From Trifolium pratense (lineage: Eukaryota > Streptophyta > Magnoliopsida > Fabales > Fabaceae): a DNA stretch of 64,000 nucleotides. Shown here in pieces: positions 23,256-34,642 of this stretch. Location of the stretch: contig NC_060063.1 of the NCBI RefSeq assembly GCF_020283565.1, positions 3,184,563 to 3,248,562 of the forward strand, in the 5' to 3' direction. The notes under the pieces were generated by a model, which saw nothing but the letters and a program-made list of their open reading frames with translations, was not told where the DNA came from and searched no databases. The translations under genes and the position numbers were made by a program. Position 1 is the stretch's first letter; every line of letters begins with the position of its first letter.

Positions 23256-24550
23256 TAATTACTAATAAAACCCCACTATACTCTTTACTATAATAATAAT
23301 AATCCATTTTCCTCTATCTCTCATATATGGATCTCTATCAGATAGATGAAGGAATATAATAGTTCACATTGTTGATATTTTAATTTATTATTATTTTACT
23401 CAATACTGTAGTTTAATGAGTCTGTCCTTTGAAAAATCCATTTATTTCAACAATATGATAATATAATCATAATATAAACTAGTTCTCAATTTGGAACAAA
23501 ATAGTACACTACAGTTTGGTACTTGGCCTCTAACTAAAAGGATCTGAACTCTATTGAGACCAAAAGGATTTCCATTACGGGAAATCAAAAAGCAAGCATA
23601 CTGGCAGAATACATGATCTTAAACTATATCATAACACTTCTAATGTTTTTAACTATTCATCATGCTTCATATTATTCTGTGTATGGATATCACAAAATGC
23701 ATTTTAAGTTGGCATGTTTGAAAAAAAATCACATCAAAGAGTCAATCACATGAGAATTGAGAAGAGCAGGCGAGTGTTTGCATCTGACTTCAAAATATTT
23801 GAAGTATGAATTAGGTTTTAAAAATCTCAAGACTCGAGCATAACTTCAAAAGATTCAAAATTAGATTCAGAAGTCATGTTTTACAAGTTTCAAGATTAGC
23901 AAAGTTGATAGAAAAGGAGACATTTTTTTTAATAACTGAAAGAATGACAATAGAAACGAAGATCTCTGTGGGGTTTTCCTTTCACAAAGGATTATTCCTT
24001 TCTCAAATTTATACATGTTAATATGTTATCCCCTCTAGTTTACTAACTATGCTGAAATTTTGATGTACTTTATATGCATACGAATAAGAAACTAACAGAA
24101 ATCCAATAATAAAATAGAACACAAAACCTGGGTGTCTGAAATGCAGTAATGCTAAGTAGAAGAAACTTAGTGTTGGGTCACGAGGAGTCTAAAACACTGA
24201 AGTCATCACATTAGGCTAAGAGTAACCATACAAGCGGTTTAGACATTTGGTATATCATCTTGAAGAGTGTCTAATATCTCCCAATAGCTAGCCACACCAA
24301 ATTCCAGCCTTTTCCAAATCCCTTACCAGTTTGACCACTTCAGGTAATTTTATTTCTACGTAATGACACAACCACAACCCTCACTACAGCTGCCATTACC
24401 ACTAACCTACGTTGCCTAGGAACGGGTACCGGTACGTAATACGGCATTTTTAGCTGAATATTTTTTTTTAATGTAATTATATAAATAAAATTCCATTGTT
24501 CACAAATAATCAAACATAAAAAAAAAGTCATAGTTTAAAAGTAATTCAAA

Positions 24551-24787
24551 CTATTCAAATGACACTAAAAGATCAAAATTAAAAGCAATTTGCTCAAAAA
24601 GAGCGGTATCTAGTTCCCGCTTCTGTCTTTCTTTCGCCTTCTGCTTTACTTGACTAAACCCGCTTACAGCTTTAGGGCAGGTGCCCATTAGAGCATGTTC
24701 ATCAAGATAAAGACTAGCAACTTCAAGAATACTAGCAATATCCCACATTTTTGTAGCTCCTTCATTAGATGTCTTACTCTTTCTCAA
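24551..24787 (-). CDS. unidentified short frame (78 codons)
   Basis: A single open frame with many charged residues in its second half (QVKQKAKERQKRELDTALFEQ, likely helical or coiled). I do not recognise it. There are no obvious splice partners and no neighbour that suggests a role. It lies inside the 5'UTR intron inferred for F-box copy 1 and may be chance or a transposase remnant. Confidence 0.15.
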   Translation of the reverse strand: MRKSKTSNEGATKMWDIASILEVASLYLDEHALMGTCPKAVSGFSQVKQKAKERQKRELDTALFEQIAFNFDLLVSFE

Positions 24788-25062
24788 TTAAAAAAAATGC
24801 ATTTTTTCTGTTTGGCTTCATAGCCACTAACCATAATAAATGTTCATTGAAATCAATAATAAAAAAATTAACCTTTACACTAGTGAGTTGATATTTGAAG
24901 AAGATTATATGAAATGATAACTAAATGGATGAATTCAATTCCTAAGACCTAACCATAGTTAATCGATTGAATTCAATTCCTAAGACCCAATGCCCTAACC
25001 ATAGTTAATCGATTCTTGCATTGCATGTATAAAAAGAAACGATAAGTAGATAGAAGACTTAC

Positions 25063-25190
25063 AGTTGAGACTTGAGAGTAAACGCGACGGCTGGTAGAGA
25101 CGGAACGTTGCTCGCGCTCGTGGCTTGCTGACCTTCGCTAAATGAGATGTGTGCGAGAGAGAGACTATGAATGTTGCTTCTCATACCTCA
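25063..25190 (-). other. inferred 5'UTR exon of F-box copy 1
   Basis: On the minus strand the segment reads ...GTTTACTCTCAAGTCTCAACT then GTAAGTC, a strong donor with GT at 25061-25062. The equivalent place upstream of copy 2 (38301 rightwards) conserves both the exon-like sequence and the donor, while most flanking DNA has diverged. A matching acceptor (TTTGTAG) sits just before each ATG (about 20977 and 37214). The right edge is a guess. Confidence 0.4.
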
Positions 25191-25566
25191 GTTTTTAAAT
25201 ATATGTAAGCCCCCCAAAAAAAAATATTTTTAAACATTTATTTTTGTTATGAATAACTAGCGGGCCGCGTCTGTCTACATGTAACTTATGTAAAAAAAAA
25301 AAAAAATCTTATGGAGAGATCCTAACTCTCTTATGTTATGATGATGAATTTGTTAATAAAAGATTTTTATTGGTAAAAAAGATGTGTTTTATGTACGGTT
25401 AATAAATGATTTTTGTTGCTATTATTGTTGGTATTATGAAAAGTTCGACACCAAAATTTTTGTATCATCTTTATATATATATGTATAGATATAGTGGATG
25501 TCCATTAGTCTTGCCCATATATGAAATACATTATATTCTCTTTTCTTTCTATGCTTCATCTCTATT

Positions 25567-25610
25567 CTTCTATACTAGTATCCGGACCCGTGCCAAGCAC
25601 GGGTAAAAAT
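25567..25610. other. GC-rich hairpin, possible Helitron-like terminus
   Basis: TCTATACTAGTATCCGG is followed by CCCGTGCCAAGCACGGGT, a perfect 7-bp stem in very AT-rich DNA. A TC start and hairpin hint at a Helitron end, but no partner end with CTRR was found nearby. Confidence 0.25.
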
Positions 25611-25877
25611 GCAATTAAAAAATAACATATTAATATTAAATTTTTTATAATTAAAAAGAGTTTAACGAATATGCTCTATCGGTGTAAATTAATTTTACAT
25701 TGACATCTAATAGGAATCTAAAATTTTTCCATGTCATATAATTGAAGTGGGATGTAGTGGAATGATTTGATGAAATACATGGTTAAAATTGATTAACGGT
25801 ATAAAATTAATTTTAAAAAAGAAAATTATAACGTAAAATTAGTGTAAAATTTGTACTCCTTATTAATACAATGTTTG

Positions 25878-25878
<1 letters not shown>

Positions 25879-25971
<93 letters not shown>
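25879..25971. repeat. (TA)n microsatellite, about 46 units
   Basis: An uninterrupted TA run of about 93 bases. Around it, 25.6-28.2 kb is AT-rich DNA with no supported gene; (GT)n/(TA)n lies at about 27530-27556. Confidence 0.98.
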
Positions 25972-25972
<1 letters not shown>

Positions 25973-28194
25973 AAGCAACATGAACCCTCTTTTCACATTA
26001 GAAATGACATGTCGTATCATTAAAAAATGACTAAAATTCCAAAACAAAAATTAATTTGTGACAAAAAAAATGATATTTTGGAATAGACGGACCAAATTTT
26101 TATTTTTATGAAGAGTGAGCTAGACTTTGTTTTATTAAGAGAGTTTAATTAAACATGCATTACTAAATTTTATTTTAAATAAAAAGGGGTAAACGGGATT
26201 GTAAAAAAAAAATAGAGATAAAGGAGCTCACTCAAAGATGTTTGGTGCAACAATGGTTTTGTTCTATTCATTTTTTGAGAAATAGGAAATCATGTCTGCT
26301 CATCAATCAATTCTATAGTTAATTTTTTCACAAATTATGAAATTATCATCGCTGTAGATCGATGTTGACATCATCATCATATATATTTTTGCAAGTTAAT
26401 TTATATGACAAAATTGAAATCACTATCAATTTTAAAAATATGGTTTGCAATAATTTTCTTTTTACAACTTTGCATTGATCAACAAATTTTAAATGTAAAA
26501 ACTAAGCCAAAATCGATAACTCATAATAAATATACGCGGAGACATTACAATATGTAGTTCTCATATATTATCACTTCACTTATATATTCAATAGGAAAAA
26601 CAACTTCACATAGGGTAAATCTAGTGAAATCAGTCAACCACTTAATAATACCACAAATATTTTATAGACATATACCAACATAAGATTTACTCGCACAGCA
26701 AAAAAGTTTCATGTGGAACAAAGCTACACATTTCAAAAAGAATTATGTTAGCACGAAATTAACAAATTTAATATTATTTTAATCAGATGTTCCATAGCCC
26801 GTGATTGTTGTGGAATTAGAAATATGTTATTGTATATCTCTAAAAAAATAGTCAAGGTTGCGCAAATAAAAAAAATACAAATCATGTTTTAAAAAAAGGA
26901 AAGAAGAAAACAAAAGAATATATCTAAATGGCAGTAGCATAGCATGATATGAAATCATCCGGTGTATAGCCCATCATGAAATGCATTTTTATTTACCTAA
27001 AGCATCATGGAATGCATTTTTATTTACATGTCATCTACCTTGTTTCCATGTTAGTGTATAGCCCATCATTACTGAGAATTGGTTCTATTTCCAATTCAAA
27101 GACATTGAAACAATTAAAAAAGCACAATATACATTATCAAAGGAAGAGGTACAACAAAGGTAAATGAAAACTCAAATACCAGTATATACATATTTTGGAA
27201 GTGTGTCCTCAAATAACAATTTAAAAGTTAGTGGCTCTCTACCATTGCATATGAGCGTATTCAAGTTCATCTATACTTAATTGGCTCAAAGTTAGCCAGG
27301 TAGGAGCTCTCTACCATTGCACATTATAGCTGGCTTGTTAGAATTTTTTTTTTAAACAGCAAAATGTTATTAAATAGTATTTGTTATAAACTGAATGCGG
27401 TAAAAATAATGGAATAAAAATTGAGTTTAGACACTTAAACAAAGTAGTAGAAAAACTAAAGAGACATGCTAGCATTAACTGATTACATCTATATTTTGTT
27501 TATTTGTTCCATATTTCGGTCAAATACACGTGTGTGTGTGTGTATATATATATATAGGCATAAGCTACATATGTTTGTGGATACATGTATAATCATCTCT
27601 AAGCAAATTACCAAATATCTGTTAATATGCATGAAATCAACCAATATGATCCCAAAAATAAGATCAGTGTTAAAAAAGACTACCAATATAAAAAATGAAA
27701 AATCAACCCATAATTAGATATACATAGCACACATGCAAACCACAAAATTCCACAATAAAAAAGAAATACACATCTCCTCAAAAAAGAAAGAAGAAATACA
27801 CATAATTTTTATGGACAAATTAAATAATTAAATAATAAAAAACACAAAACAAAGATGAGGAAAATTTTGATAATCGATGATAAACAACCTATAGCACATT
27901 GGAGGTGTTGATGTGGAAGAGATCGGCAACTCCTACAAAAGAAACAATGAAAAATTAGAAATAGAAATCAGAAATTAGAATAAATTTTAGAAATCAAAGA
28001 AAGAAAAAAAGAGAAGGGATAGAAAAACATGAGCACCAGACGTATATATTATGCGCAAAGATATATATTAGGAAGGATACAACTTCTTCTCTTTTTTTGA
28101 AAAAAGGAAGGATACATTTCAAATTCACAAATTCAAAATTAAAGATTAATTGTTCTTAAATTATTGAATCAAGTATTGATAAGTTACCTAAATA

Positions 28195-28828
28195 GTAGTG
28201 ATTAGGGGTGCTCAAATCCAAACCAATCCAAAAAATAACCGCAAACCGATCCAAAAAAACCGAAAACCGCAAAAAACCGAATATTTTTGGATGTGTTTGG
28301 ATGTCATTTTGTGAAAACCGCTGGATCGGATCGGATTTTGGATTGATTTTTCAAAACCGATCCAAACCGAACCAAACCGCATACATAATTTTTAATAGTT
28401 ATTTAACTTTTTATTATTATGATATATTGCATTATCATATTAATTCTTGGTTTTTAATTTTCTCAATAATACTTATTAGTTCAATTTCATCTATTTGTTT
28501 TTACTATTTCATAGGTTTCAAATATATTTGATAATTATCATTGCAAAATATTAATTTTTAACATATTATGTGTTATATTTCACGTCAAATATATTATTTT
28601 ATCATCTATTTATAATATTAATATTTAATTAAATAAAATTTAATTTGTAATTTGGATATCCAAAAACCAATCCAAATTAAACCGCACAAAATTGGATCGG
28701 ATTGGATTGGATTTTTTTAATTAGCCATCCAAAATCGAACTGAACCGCGAGTAATTTTAACTTTGGATCGGATGAATTTTTGCCACAAAACCGATTCAAA
28801 CCGAACCGCGAGCACCCCTAGTAGTGAT
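28195..28828. mobile_element. non-autonomous hAT element with 8-bp target duplication
   Basis: The element (28203-28820) has ends TAGGGGTGCTC...GAGCACCCCTA as perfect inverted repeats, flanked by GTAGTGAT at 28195-28202 and 28821-28828. Both subterminal zones hold arrays of AACCGATCCAAA/ATCGGATTGG-like words with an AT-rich centre. No transposase frame is present. Confidence 0.88.
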
Positions 28829-31800
28829 ACATTTTTTTCTTGTTTTTTCAATTTAAAATGTTTTGTTGACTACTTAAAATTGTGGTGTATCAAATCATTT
28901 TAATTTGAATATTTTTAAATTAGACCAAAATTGATTTATTTATAGTCATTAAATTAGACCGGATCATTCAAATGTTTGCATTTTTTCTTAATAAAGATCT
29001 GTTTTTGATATTACTAATTAGTTCACTAAATTATTACTATGTTTATTTTGTATTTTTTGTATTTGGTCTTGTAAATAAACAACATATATACATCTATAAT
29101 ACACATATTTCTATAATTGATAAATGTTCTAATACCTTTTTTTGAGATGTCATGCGTTAAAAAATGTATAGAAGAATCAAGAGAAATATGCATTCTTTAA
29201 TTGACACGGTTTCATTGTATATTTTATCACCTTGTTTTTAGAATTAACTATTAATTATTTCAATATTGGCAATTAATATAAAATGAATGACAGACCAAAA
29301 TGAAAATAGCAGGATTATAGGATCGGTCAACTGTTAGTTTGATATGGACCATCCGATTGAAAAAATGGAGCGATTACAGGACTTTTAATGAGCTGAACGT
29401 CTGTTGTTGAATTCATGCAGTTAATTCAACTTTTAAATTTTCATAAATGAAATGCACAAACGTAAGAGAATATTTTGATCTTTGAATTCTTAACATGTAC
29501 TCTAAGGTTAACACGACCCAAAAAATTAGTCACAAATTGCGGACATAATTTTTTATTATTTAATCGTACACATTAATAGTCTTCAGTTATTTAATTGCGC
29601 GACATAATTTTCTAATTTTGAGTTTTTAAAAAATTTGGGGTTATTGTTGTTTAGCTCCAGCAACACGGTGTACTGTGATGGGATCCTTTTCTTTTAATTT
29701 TCTATTATATGACCTTATTGGATGGTGTGTGTTACGATTTTAGCATATATACCTTATGTCTTGATTAATAAAATTACCTTATGCCATAAAAAATTATCAT
29801 AAATAATGCATTCGACAAAAGCATTGAAATTAAAGAAAAGTTATATATGTCTACATCATTAATCAAGTTACATTACATTGCAACAGTTGAACATAAATCT
29901 CTAAAATGTATAAGTAGCAAATTGAAAAACACAACTAAAAAAAAAGAAGGTAAAGGACTACTATTCAGTGTCTTGAATTCGTGCCTTAGATGAGACCATC
30001 ATCATTCTACCAAACGAATCTGCATATAAAATAGAATTAAAAATTAAAATTAGTACCTTAATGATCAATGTCATTAATTATATTTTAAATAAATAAAAAA
30101 TTATACATATATATTCATAAATTAAAATTAGTACCTTATTTGAACGGCTATTTTATAAATTTACATTGCCGTTTATTCATTCTCTTAATTTAGTTATAAG
30201 TTTTTTTGTATGAAAATATAAATTTCTCTTTAAAGCAAGAGAAAGTCAAAATCGTTGGTATTTTTTTTAAAACAATCCTTTGAAAATGAAGATTACACAC
30301 TGATAAAGAAAATATTGATCTTATAGGAACATATATAAATCATAAAGCATTTAGCTTGATCAAGTGGTCCTGGGATCCTTGAATGAAGAAAACTTCATGG
30401 GTATTACTTTTAGAAGGATTAAAACTATCACTATTGACACTAAACTATCACCATTTTTTTCATGTGTGATGATCTTAATAACCGATGCATATAATAATCT
30501 TAATTATTGACACTAAACTATCACCACTTACCTTATGATAGATCTCTCATTGTGTCATGTTGGTCGATTTTAACCTGCAACTTTGAACATTCTAATAAAA
30601 GATCAAATAAACAAACAAACTCAAAACAAAGAATCAATACGCAAAAAATAATTATAGATAGAATTAAAAAGCAAGAAAAAAAAATGAAATTTGTGAGAAA
30701 GAAAAATTGAAATTGGTTAAAGCAAGATCAATATTTTGCAACAAATGTTTACGATTAAAAGCTATATTTATAGCAAAATAAGATTAATAGAGACATGATG
30801 AAAACAACACAATAAAAAAAATTAACTATTTAATATTTAATTGATCGTGATTTGTGGATCATATCACATATCAATGGTAAGAGATAAATGGTAATAAACT
30901 AATAAAGGCTAATTACTTATTACTTATTCACAATGAATTTGGCATATTCATTTTATTTCTTTTATTATAATTTCTTTTATAATTATAATATATACACGGT
31001 TTTAAGTTTTTTTTCGTTATACACGGTTTTAAGTTTTAACTTCCCTTTTGCTTAAAAAAAAGTTTTAACATCCCTTTATCCTTTATTTTGTTTTAAAAAA
31101 AATGCCTTCATTTATATTGTAAAAAAAAGAAAAATCCCCTTTATTCATGTGAATGCAAAAAAATGCTATAATGATTGGTACCCCTCGAGTTGCTAAAAAG
31201 TTATCCGGTTACAAAAAACAAAAAGAATGAAGATCAAATAATTAATGTGATAAATATAATCATGAAGAGGAACAATTTGGTCACAACTATACATTGATCA
31301 ACCATTTAATAAATTTGCATATGAGAAATTAATGTCAAATCATTCATAGAAGAAAATTCATTTCCTTATGCCATGTGACAATTTTATGAGAATATATTTG
31401 AATTTTGTGTGGCATAAAGTACCATATATCAAGGCTGTGTGACAATAACAACCAAAACATGCATCATCATAAACTCATAATTTTTGTTATTTAGTGTTTG
31501 CTAGTTAATTAAATTTTTAATATTTGTCAAAAAATAAAATCCTACTATAATAATAATAATAGTAAAATAGTAATACTAATACCATAAACGGAATTGGAGA
31601 GATTAATGATTGTTTGACCAACTTGAATGGTTTACTCATTATTTTAATTAACATATATACAAAAACTATCATTAATATTATTAGTCAAAATTGGTGCGAT
31701 CCTTAATAATAGGAAACGATAACATGATATGGACAAATCCACTATTAAATGGTAAATTGATGCGATCCTTAATAATAGTAAACGATGACATGGTATGGAC

Positions 31801-31847
31801 AAAATTGAATAGGGGAATAATTAGACAAATCCACTATTAAATGTTGA
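28829..31847. other. AT-rich intergenic DNA, no supported gene
   Basis: No frame with recognisable protein character was seen on either strand. There are small local duplications (for example ACACGGTTTTAAGTTTT twice near 31000). A few exon-like pieces on the minus strand with plausible splice borders (30526-30575, 29957-30015, 27915-27950) are too short to call. Confidence 0.5.
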
Positions 31848-31945
31848 ATCAATTAACGTGAATGAGAATGAGAAAGGGAAATAAATGTGAGGAATGATCA
31901 ATTAACGTGAATGAGAATGAGAAAGGGAAATAAATGTGAGGAATG
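31848..31945. repeat. 49-bp tandem duplication
   Basis: Two adjacent identical 49-base units begin ATCAATTAACGTGAATGAG. Just upstream (about 31690-31840) a looser duplication of a GCGATCCTTAATAATAG-containing unit is present. Confidence 0.9.
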
Positions 31946-32267
31946 AGGTTGAATGAGGAGAGGAGAGAGAAAGAGAAATATGTCTGGCTTATTACATATT
32001 ATAGATTCTTAATGATGTTTAGATTAGTTTCATAACACGTTATTAACACGATACTTATGAGATCATAACTTCTAAGTTATATTTTGGGAACATTCAGACA
32101 TGTATGTTGCGATGTTGAATTGCATCATGCCGACAAAATATTATATAAATAAGTTCTCCTCTAATTTATTTGAATTTTGGTTTATAAACCTAATTTCCGA
32201 TATAAGTATTTTTGGATGTGTTGTGTACGTCTCAATTGTTCCAATATAATGCACGGTAATTAAGTTC

Positions 32268-32397
32268 ATGTGAGCTTAATTCAGTTGGCAGATACATCGC
32301 ATTGTATGTGTAGGAGTCGGGGTTCGAACCCTGGACACTCCACTTATTCACCTCTAAGATGGATTTTCTAATCACTAGACTACTCGACGAAAAAAAG
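32268..32397 (+). repeat. tRNA-derived SINE (family A), plus orientation
   Basis: GTGAGCTTAATTCAGTTGGCAG (A-box) is followed by GGGGTTCGAACCCTGG (B-box), then the family tail ACTACTCGACG and an A-run. It is homologous to 11952-12088 and 33359-33496. Confidence 0.8.
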
Positions 32398-32768
32398 ATA
32401 TTGGGAAAATAAATTTTATATGAATATCCACCTATTATAAATTACCTTGAGCCAATAATTAGATATTTTTTTAAGCCCATAATAGTTTTCTCAATATTAT
32501 GGGAAGATAATAAATAGCTGAAAATATGTGAACCAAAAGTTCAAATGAATTTTTTTAAATAAATTATTATTATTATTATTATTATTATTATTGATCCTCT
32601 AGGAAATCAAATTAGTATGAACCAAAAGTTCAAAAGATAACTCGTTTGTAAAATTTATGAAATCAATTAATATTTGCTAATGCTCCAATATAAGTGAACG
32701 TCCCTGTTGGACAATCTAATATTGATTTTCAAGAGGCAATTCACCTTAAGTGTATTCAAAGTTTGACG

Positions 32769-33031
32769 TACTTCCTCCGTCCCATTTTATAAGACCTCAT
32801 TTGACTAAATACAATATTCATATGTCTTGTTTTGATTGTATTTTTCTACAAGTATATAAATGTAAATATTATCATATAAGATCTTGTTTGATTTGTTTCG
32901 ATGAGTATTTTCAAAATATCAAATTTCTATAATTTTTACTAATATACAATTAAAGATATTCGTAATCAAAATTATGACTTGGTGTACGTGCAGCGGTCAA
33001 CTGGTTCTTATATTTTGGGACGGATGGAGTA
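32769..33031. mobile_element. Stowaway-like MITE, inverted relative to the copy at 2575
   Basis: TACTTCCTCCGTCCCATTTTATAAG at the left and GGGACGGATGGAGTA at the right form terminal inverted repeats. The interior matches the reverse complement of 2575-2836 over much of its length. Confidence 0.82.
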
Positions 33032-33079
33032 TTATTCAAGGATAGTGAAAAATGTCTACGATTGATTTTGAATTCAAAA

Positions 33080-34065
33080 AACTTCTTTGTAAATAATTAA
33101 GTTGAGTAGCGCATGAAAAACTCAATTTATGTGAAAGATGTGTTTTAACGCATTTGAATGGCTCACTTGATAATGATGATTATATGAGAATCTCCGAAGG
33201 ATTTAGTGAGACATATAAATCAGATTATTGAAGAGATGACTTAATAAACATGAATAAGTCTCCTTATGCACTCGAGCAATATTTCCAAATAAGAAGTATG
33301 AAAATGCAATTTGTTCATGTTTAAGAAAATATTTGGCAATGAATTTGTTATATTTAAGTTTTTTTTTTTGTCAAGTAGCCTAGTGGCTAGAAATTCCACC
33401 TTTTTAAGATGAATAAGTGGAGTGTCCGGAGTTCGAACCCCGACTCTACATATAAAATGTTGATGTCCCTACCAACCGACCTAAGCTCACGGGGACATAT
33501 TTAAGATTTATGTTGATGATAAAAATATCATCAAGACTCATGAAGAGCATATGAAATATTGTTATTTCTTACAAGATAAGTATTTTTAGAATATTTTATG
33601 AATCATGAGTATTATTTTTTGAATTACGAATCAATTGTATACTCTAATTGCAGTAAGGTCGCAAGTTGTGAGCAAATGTCCTTTTAGAGATCGAGTAAAT
33701 GATGAAGAACTAATTGATCCTGAAGTACCACATTTTAGTTCAATTGAGGACAAATACATTGTTGACCTATTATTTGTTGTCAATATATCATCAAATATAT
33801 ATTTTGTTATTTTAGATATGTTGGTTATTTGCTTAATCCTGATAATGGTATAGATCACAAACTAACTATATGTCTACATAAGAAAATACAATCACTCATG
33901 GATATATAATAACAATCTGATGAAATAAAATGATGAGAAAAGTTTAGGACTACATGAGATAAATTAAGAATGTGATTTGGTTGAAGTACTCGATTCATCA
34001 GATACAAGGGTTTTTGAGTTATCTTCTAAAAGGTTCTTGCAAACTACAAATTTGGGGGAGAATAT
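33080..34065 (+). pseudogene. decayed Ty1/copia reverse transcriptase/RNase H relic
   Basis: Degenerate copia pol can be read with stops and shifts. It has a DNDDYMRISEGFSE stretch, MNKSPYALEQ (from the SLYGLKQ region), then IYVDDKNIIKTHEE containing the catalytic YVDD, and after that VSKCPFRDRVNDEELIDPEVPHFSS, which resembles the region before RNase H. A family-A SINE splits it directly upstream of YVDD. No LTRs were found, so this is an old remnant. Confidence 0.65.
33350..33505 (-). repeat. tRNA-derived SINE (family A) inside the copia relic
   Basis: The element (33359-33496) is flanked by ATATTTAAG (33350-33358, 33497-33505). On the minus strand it has A-box CTTAGGTCGGTTGGTAGGG and B-box GGGGTTCGAACTCCGG, and its A-tail is the T-run at the left. 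It inserted into copia RT sequence. Confidence 0.87.
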
Positions 34066-34642
34066 GATAAAGAAGATAAGAAAATCACATAAAATTGAAT
34101 CCTTTGCCTTCTAAATTTGGTCTCTATTAATTTATGTGTTGGTCTCAATTATGGTTGAAGAAATTCAACGCGTGCTCTTTGTGATGCTCTTTCCATACGT
34201 AACAAGTTCTGTGAAATGCTTAACAACACAGCTGCATCCAATTTCTTAGAAACAGTACCAACTTCAAAAATAAGAGTCTTTAATGATGAGGAATTTGCAA
34301 GTATGAACTGTATCAAACTCATTGCATGTTTAAACCTGGTTCCAACGCTGATATTCACCGTTTGAAGTTGACTAAGGTAGCAACTACTACATTCTAACTC
34401 CTCCGGTCGGTCTGGCTCTTGTTCACCACCATCGTAACAACTCTAAATTATAAAAATAAGAGTCAAAATATAACAATAAAAAGACAAGCTAAGAAAGCAC
34501 AGGGTATTCATGGTCACCTGGATATCAAGTTCCACCAGGTCAGAAGCACTTTTGAGTACACTAACAATATACAAAACTTCTCTTCTTTCATTCAAATTCA
34601 CAGGAAATAATTTCAAATACTTCAAGCTGATTAGTTGTGTTG

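Larger units (their letters stand above)
21448..23345. mobile_element. solo LTR with nested insertions, in the 5'UTR intron of F-box copy 1
   Basis: The element runs 21453-23340, starts TGTTGTGAACCC, ends CTCTATCA, and is flanked by GATAG at 21448-21452 and 23341-23345. The paralogous site upstream of copy 2 (37591-37600) has a single GATAG and joins the same flanks, so it is an empty site. No second LTR or coding region exists, so a solo LTR left by recombination is the simplest reading. Removing the nested pieces leaves about 0.4 kb of LTR. Confidence 0.8.

Noticed and set aside
25826..26047. 73-codon frame rich in Tyr-Ile
   Set aside because: It is the translation of the (TA)n microsatellite.
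27915..30575. several exon-like pieces on the minus strand with plausible splice borders
   Set aside because: Each is 35-60 bases, they do not join into a recognisable protein, and splice-like borders are common by chance in AT-rich DNA.
33359..33496. tRNA gene
   Set aside because: Same SINE family, inserted in a copia relic with its own 9-base duplication.
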